This document shows, piece after piece, positions 41,971 through 44,902 of a stretch of DNA of 44,902 nt. Numbering within the stretch: the first letter of the stretch is position 1; each line of letters opens with the position of its first letter. Location of the stretch: positions 1 through 44,902 of the forward strand of contig FR897025.1 of NCBI GenBank assembly GCA_000437235.1. Direction: 5' to 3'. A model generated the notes under the pieces. That model was not told where the DNA came from. It was given only the letters and a program-made list of their open reading frames with translations, and did no database searches. A program made the position numbers and the translations under genes. This DNA is from Coprobacillus sp. CAG:826 (GTDB lineage: Bacteria > Bacillota_I > Bacilli_A > RFN20 > CAG-826).

Positions 41971-44654
41971 TTCATCTTTTTCTTCCATAAAGGAACCATA
42001 ATTTCATGAACAAATAGGGGTAATGCACTGATTAATAATAACCAAATCCACTCTAAAAAGCTTAATTCCGAAGTTTGGAAAAAGTGATTAAAAAAGGGAA
42101 TTTCTGTTACTAAAACCTGTAAAGCAATACCAAGCGTAAATGAAATAAACATTAACCAGTTCTTTCTTTTTAAAATGTGAAGAACTGATTTTTTTATGTT
42201 GCTCATTCCTAGCATATGAAACAATTGAGACATGCCTAATGCGGTAAAAGCATATGTTCTTGAACGCATAACGATATCTTCGCCTGAAAGTCCTAAGTAT
42301 GTGTTTCCGTTTTGGAATAAATCACGGATAGCAAAATAGTTATCCTTAAAATTAAATAGTGAATATTTCCCTTGTTGAATCATAATGCTAGTTGGATACG
42401 CTAAAAACGCTAATAGGGTTAAAAGGGTAATAAAAATACCATAGAATAGTGTTAATTTTAATCCGCCTTTTGCAAAAAGCGATTCTTTTGCATCTCTTGG
42501 CTTTTCTTTCATAATATCTTCATCTTTAGGATCTGCACCTAAGGCTAAAGCGGGAAGCGTGTCCGTGATTAAGTTTACCCACAATATATGAATCGCAATT
42601 AAAGGAACAGGTAAACGAAATAAAATGGCTAAAAACATCGTAAAAACTTCTCCAAAATTAGAAGATAATAAGAACAAAACGACCTTTTTTATATTTGCAT
42701 ATATCCCTCTACCCTCTTCTACTGCTTTTTCAATAGAAGCAAAATTATCATCCACTAAAATCATGTCGGATGCACCTTTAGCAACATCGGTCCCTGTTAT
42801 GCCCATCGCTATACCGATATCCGCCGCTTTTAAACTTGGTGCATCATTGACTCCATCACCTGTCATAGCGACAATTTGATCTTGTGATTTAATCGCTTGT
42901 ACAATACGAACTTTATGTGCGGGTGTAACGCGGGCAAACACCTTCGCGTGTTTTAATACATCTTTTAGTTGTTCGTCATTATACGAATCTAATTCTTTTC
43001 CCGTAACACAATCTTTTTCATTTTCTACAATCCCTAGTTTTTTTCCAATTGCAAATGCTGTATCCGGATGATCTCCCGTAATCATGATTGTTTTAATTCC
43101 TGCTTGTTTAAAGTTTTCTACTGCAATTTTTGCTTCTTCTCTAGGTAAATCCATCATCCCAACAAAACCTAAGAAAATCAAGTCTTTTTCTTTCATTTCG
43201 TTGGATTTCTGATACGCTACCGCTAAAACACGAAGGGCGTCTTTTGCCATTTCATGATTGGCTTTTTGAATTACTTCAATATCTTCTTTTGTAATCGGTA
43301 CGACTTGTCCATTTTTATAAATCTTTGTTACTTTTTGAATGAGCATATCTAATGCCCCTTTTGTGAATAATATCTTTTCTTTTTTATGGACATGAAAAGT
43401 TGTCATCATTTTTCTAGTGGAATCAAAAGGAATTTCATTTAATCTTGGATAATCTGTTTCTATTTTCTTTTTATCGATTCCGAAATATTTCCCCATTTCT
43501 AAAAGCGCGACCTCGGTAGGATCACCAATAATATTATTATCTATATTAGCGTTATTACATAAAACCATACCCTGCACTAACAACTGAATATCGTCCAATC
43601 GTACTTGATTTGCTTCTTTGGTTTCTAAATTATAAAACACTTTTTGTACCGTCATTTTGTTTTGCGTTAATGTTCCTGTTTTATCGGAACAAACAGTAGA
43701 AACCGCACCTAATGTTTCAACAGAAGGAAGCCTTCTTACAATCGTATTCGCTTTTACCATTCGTTGAACGCCCAAAGCTAAAACAATTGTTACCGCAGCC
43801 GGTAATCCTTCTGGAATGGCTGCTACCGCTAAAGAAATCGATGTGATTAACATTTCAAACAGATTTCTTTTTTGAATAATAGAAACCACAAATAAAGATA
43901 CACAAAGTAGAACTGTTAAAATCCCTAATATTTTTCCTAAATCCGCTAATCTTTTTTGTAAAGGAGTCAGTTCTGTCTTTGTTTCGTTTAATATACTGGC
44001 AATCTTTCCAATCTCTGTTTTCATGCCAGTAGCGGTTACAATACCGACGCCTCTACCATAAACAACCGAAGTCGACATAAAAGCCATATTCTTTTGATCC
44101 GCTAGCGGAGTTTTATCTTTTACTGGTTCTATATGTTTAGATACTGGCAAAGATTCTCCCGTCAAACTCGATTCATCAATTTTTAAATTATTCGATTCAA
44201 TGATTCTTAAATCCGCCGGAACAATTCTTCCTTCATCTAGAATAACGATATCTCCTACAACTAAATCTTCTGCTTTTATTTCTTGAATTACGCCATTTCT
44301 TTTCACTAAGCAAGATGGCGCAGACATCTTTTTTAATGCTTCTAATGACTTTTCCGCTTTAAATTCTTGAATCGTTCCTACAATCGCGTTCACACCAATT
44401 ACAAACAAAATAATCAATGCATCCGCATATTCTTTTAAGAAAAAAGAAAGAAGCGACGCAATAAAAAGAATACAAATCATCGGATCTTGAAATTGACGTA
44501 TGAAAATACGAAAAGGGTTCTTTTTCTTATCCTTCTGTAATTGATTTTTTCCATCTTTCTTTTGTCTTCTTTGCCAGTCATCTTCTTTTAAACCTAACGC
44601 CATATCAACTTTTAATATTTCGCATACTTCTTTTACGCTTCTTGTTTCGTACAT
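41967..44654 (-). CDS. P-type cation ATPase, P2A (Ca2+-transporting) type
   Basis: 895 residues on the minus strand, full length. TGES in the actuator domain (165-168), PEGLP in the fourth membrane helix (281-285), the phosphorylation motif CSDKTGTLTQ with Asp324, MITGDHPDTA, and GDGVNDAPSLKAADIGIAMG at the nucleotide-binding hinge. The C-terminal part has NLITDTLPALALGADP and four to six membrane helices. PEGLP together with the NLITD segment is typical of SERCA/PMR1-like calcium pumps, as opposed to Mg2+ or heavy-metal ATPases. It would export Ca2+ using ATP. The ribosome site is weak (GAGGAT), 9 bases before the ATG. It runs convergently to the small gene at 41686. Confidence 0.9.
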   Translation of the reverse strand: MYETRSVKEVCEILKVDMALGLKEDDWQRRQKKDGKNQLQKDKKKNPFRIFIRQFQDPMICILFIASLLSFFLKEYADALIILFVIGVNAIVGTIQEFKAEKSLEALKKMSAPSCLVKRNGVIQEIKAEDLVVGDIVILDEGRIVPADLRIIESNNLKIDESSLTGESLPVSKHIEPVKDKTPLADQKNMAFMSTSVVYGRGVGIVTATGMKTEIGKIASILNETKTELTPLQKRLADLGKILGILTVLLCVSLFVVSIIQKRNLFEMLITSISLAVAAIPEGLPAAVTIVLALGVQRMVKANTIVRRLPSVETLGAVSTVCSDKTGTLTQNKMTVQKVFYNLETKEANQVRLDDIQLLVQGMVLCNNANIDNNIIGDPTEVALLEMGKYFGIDKKKIETDYPRLNEIPFDSTRKMMTTFHVHKKEKILFTKGALDMLIQKVTKIYKNGQVVPITKEDIEVIQKANHEMAKDALRVLAVAYQKSNEMKEKDLIFLGFVGMMDLPREEAKIAVENFKQAGIKTIMITGDHPDTAFAIGKKLGIVENEKDCVTGKELDSYNDEQLKDVLKHAKVFARVTPAHKVRIVQAIKSQDQIVAMTGDGVNDAPSLKAADIGIAMGITGTDVAKGASDMILVDDNFASIEKAVEEGRGIYANIKKVVLFLLSSNFGEVFTMFLAILFRLPVPLIAIHILWVNLITDTLPALALGADPKDEDIMKEKPRDAKESLFAKGGLKLTLFYGIFITLLTLLAFLAYPTSIMIQQGKYSLFNFKDNYFAIRDLFQNGNTYLGLSGEDIVMRSRTYAFTALGMSQLFHMLGMSNIKKSVLHILKRKNWLMFISFTLGIALQVLVTEIPFFNHFFQTSELSFLEWIWLLLISALPLFVHEIMVPLWKKKMN

Positions 44655-44750
44655 AAGGTTATCCTCGTCTCTTTATAATCTATGTTTTTGTTGACTGCTG
44701 CATGACTAAAGAGCGTAACAAAAAAGACCCTCTTCTTTTCTAAAAAGGGC

Positions 44751-44789
44751 GGCTCTTTAAAATCTAAGGTGGAGTAATTTTTTAGAGAC
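44751..44789. repeat. 39-bp repeat, copy 2 (insertion-sequence-end-like)
   Basis: Identical to 40936-40974 and in the same orientation. Here the sequence runs on so that GGTGGAGT (within the repeat) pairs with ACTCCACC (44787-44794) to make an 8-bp hairpin. Both copies are preceded by an AAAAAAGAC run at variable distance. Confidence 0.75.
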
Positions 44790-44842
44790 TCCACCATAAA
44801 TTTGAAAGGTTTTATACTTCAGATGAAAAGAACTCTTATTAT

Positions 44843-44902
44843 TTAAGCGTTCAAATCTAACAAGAAGGTCTTTTTCATATTATTTTCAAAACAATTCTTG
44901 TA
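44843..44902 (-). mobile_element. possible 3' end of an insertion-sequence transposase running out of the window
   Basis: On the minus strand 19 codons are open from the window edge to a TAA at 44843-44845, ending in FLLDLNA. About 50 bases further on lies the GGCTCTTT repeat end. The arrangement (end of a frame, short gap, terminal repeat) fits the right end of an ISL3-like element, but 19 residues are too few to name the protein. Confidence 0.3.

Overview
The window is low-GC, standard-code bacterial DNA that looks like a Bacillota (Firmicutes) genome, probably a gut member of the Erysipelotrichia or a related wall-reduced Bacilli lineage. Grounds: strong AG-rich ribosome binding sites, a consensus sigma-A promoter, perfect CcpA-type cre boxes, many Cys-anchored lipoproteins, and UGA used as a normal stop (several genes end in TGA, including ATGA overlaps). 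The taxonomic call is inference from style, not from a marker gene.

Left flank (1-4843) is AT-rich accessory DNA. It holds the C-terminal tip of an Rhs polymorphic toxin with an HNH-like end and a probable immunity gene, a transposase-like zinc-ribbon protein with a degraded catalytic core, a short sigma-70 region-4 protein with a structured leader, a 91-residue Nif11-like small protein, and an unknown polytopic membrane protein.

Operon A (promoter at 4964, genes 5037-23202) runs about 18 kb with tiny gaps or overlaps and ends at a terminator (23225-23260). It encodes an MsmK-type ABC ATPase with an unusual 270-residue C-terminal extension, a LacI regulator, an LplB/LplC/LplA-type sugar importer, a nucleoside hydrolase, a secreted three-domain beta-sandwich protein, three five-bladed-propeller proteins related to GH43 enzymes (one with an in-frame TGA in its signal peptide), a YesL-like DUF624 protein, a ribokinase-family kinase and a large helical-repeat lipoprotein. 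A cre box overlaps the -35 region and a LacI-type palindrome lies between the -10 and the first start codon.

Operon B (23312-40869) starts with its own LacI regulator, then a GH28-like beta-helix lipoprotein with discoidin domains, a multi-domain beta-sandwich lipoprotein, a MalE/F/G-type importer, two different GH65 phosphorylases, a fusion of beta-phosphoglucomutase with an ABC ATPase, and a second GH28-like lipoprotein, closing with a terminator (40873-40905). Paired half-sites GTTAA/TTAAC lie in front of both the regulator and the first enzyme gene, the second next to a perfect cre box.

Together A and B look like a Gram-positive polysaccharide-utilisation locus. Surface-anchored binding proteins and beta-helix enzymes would cut a glycan outside the cell, two ABC importers would bring in oligosaccharides, GH65 phosphorylases would release beta-glucose-1-phosphate, and the mutase half of the fusion would make glucose-6-phosphate. 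The substrate is not settled. GH65 points to alpha-glucosidic bonds. The beta-helix enzymes keep the GH28 aspartates but lack the Arg-x-Lys that binds galacturonate, so a neutral or mixed glycan is more likely than polygalacturonate.

Right flank (40906-44902) has mscL, a small conserved helical protein, a convergent P2A-type (Ca2+-like) P-type ATPase, and two exact copies of a 39-bp repeat resembling insertion-sequence ends. The most novel items are the mutase-ATPase fusion, the recurrent NETDSDR beta-sandwich domain, and the ATPase with the long tail.
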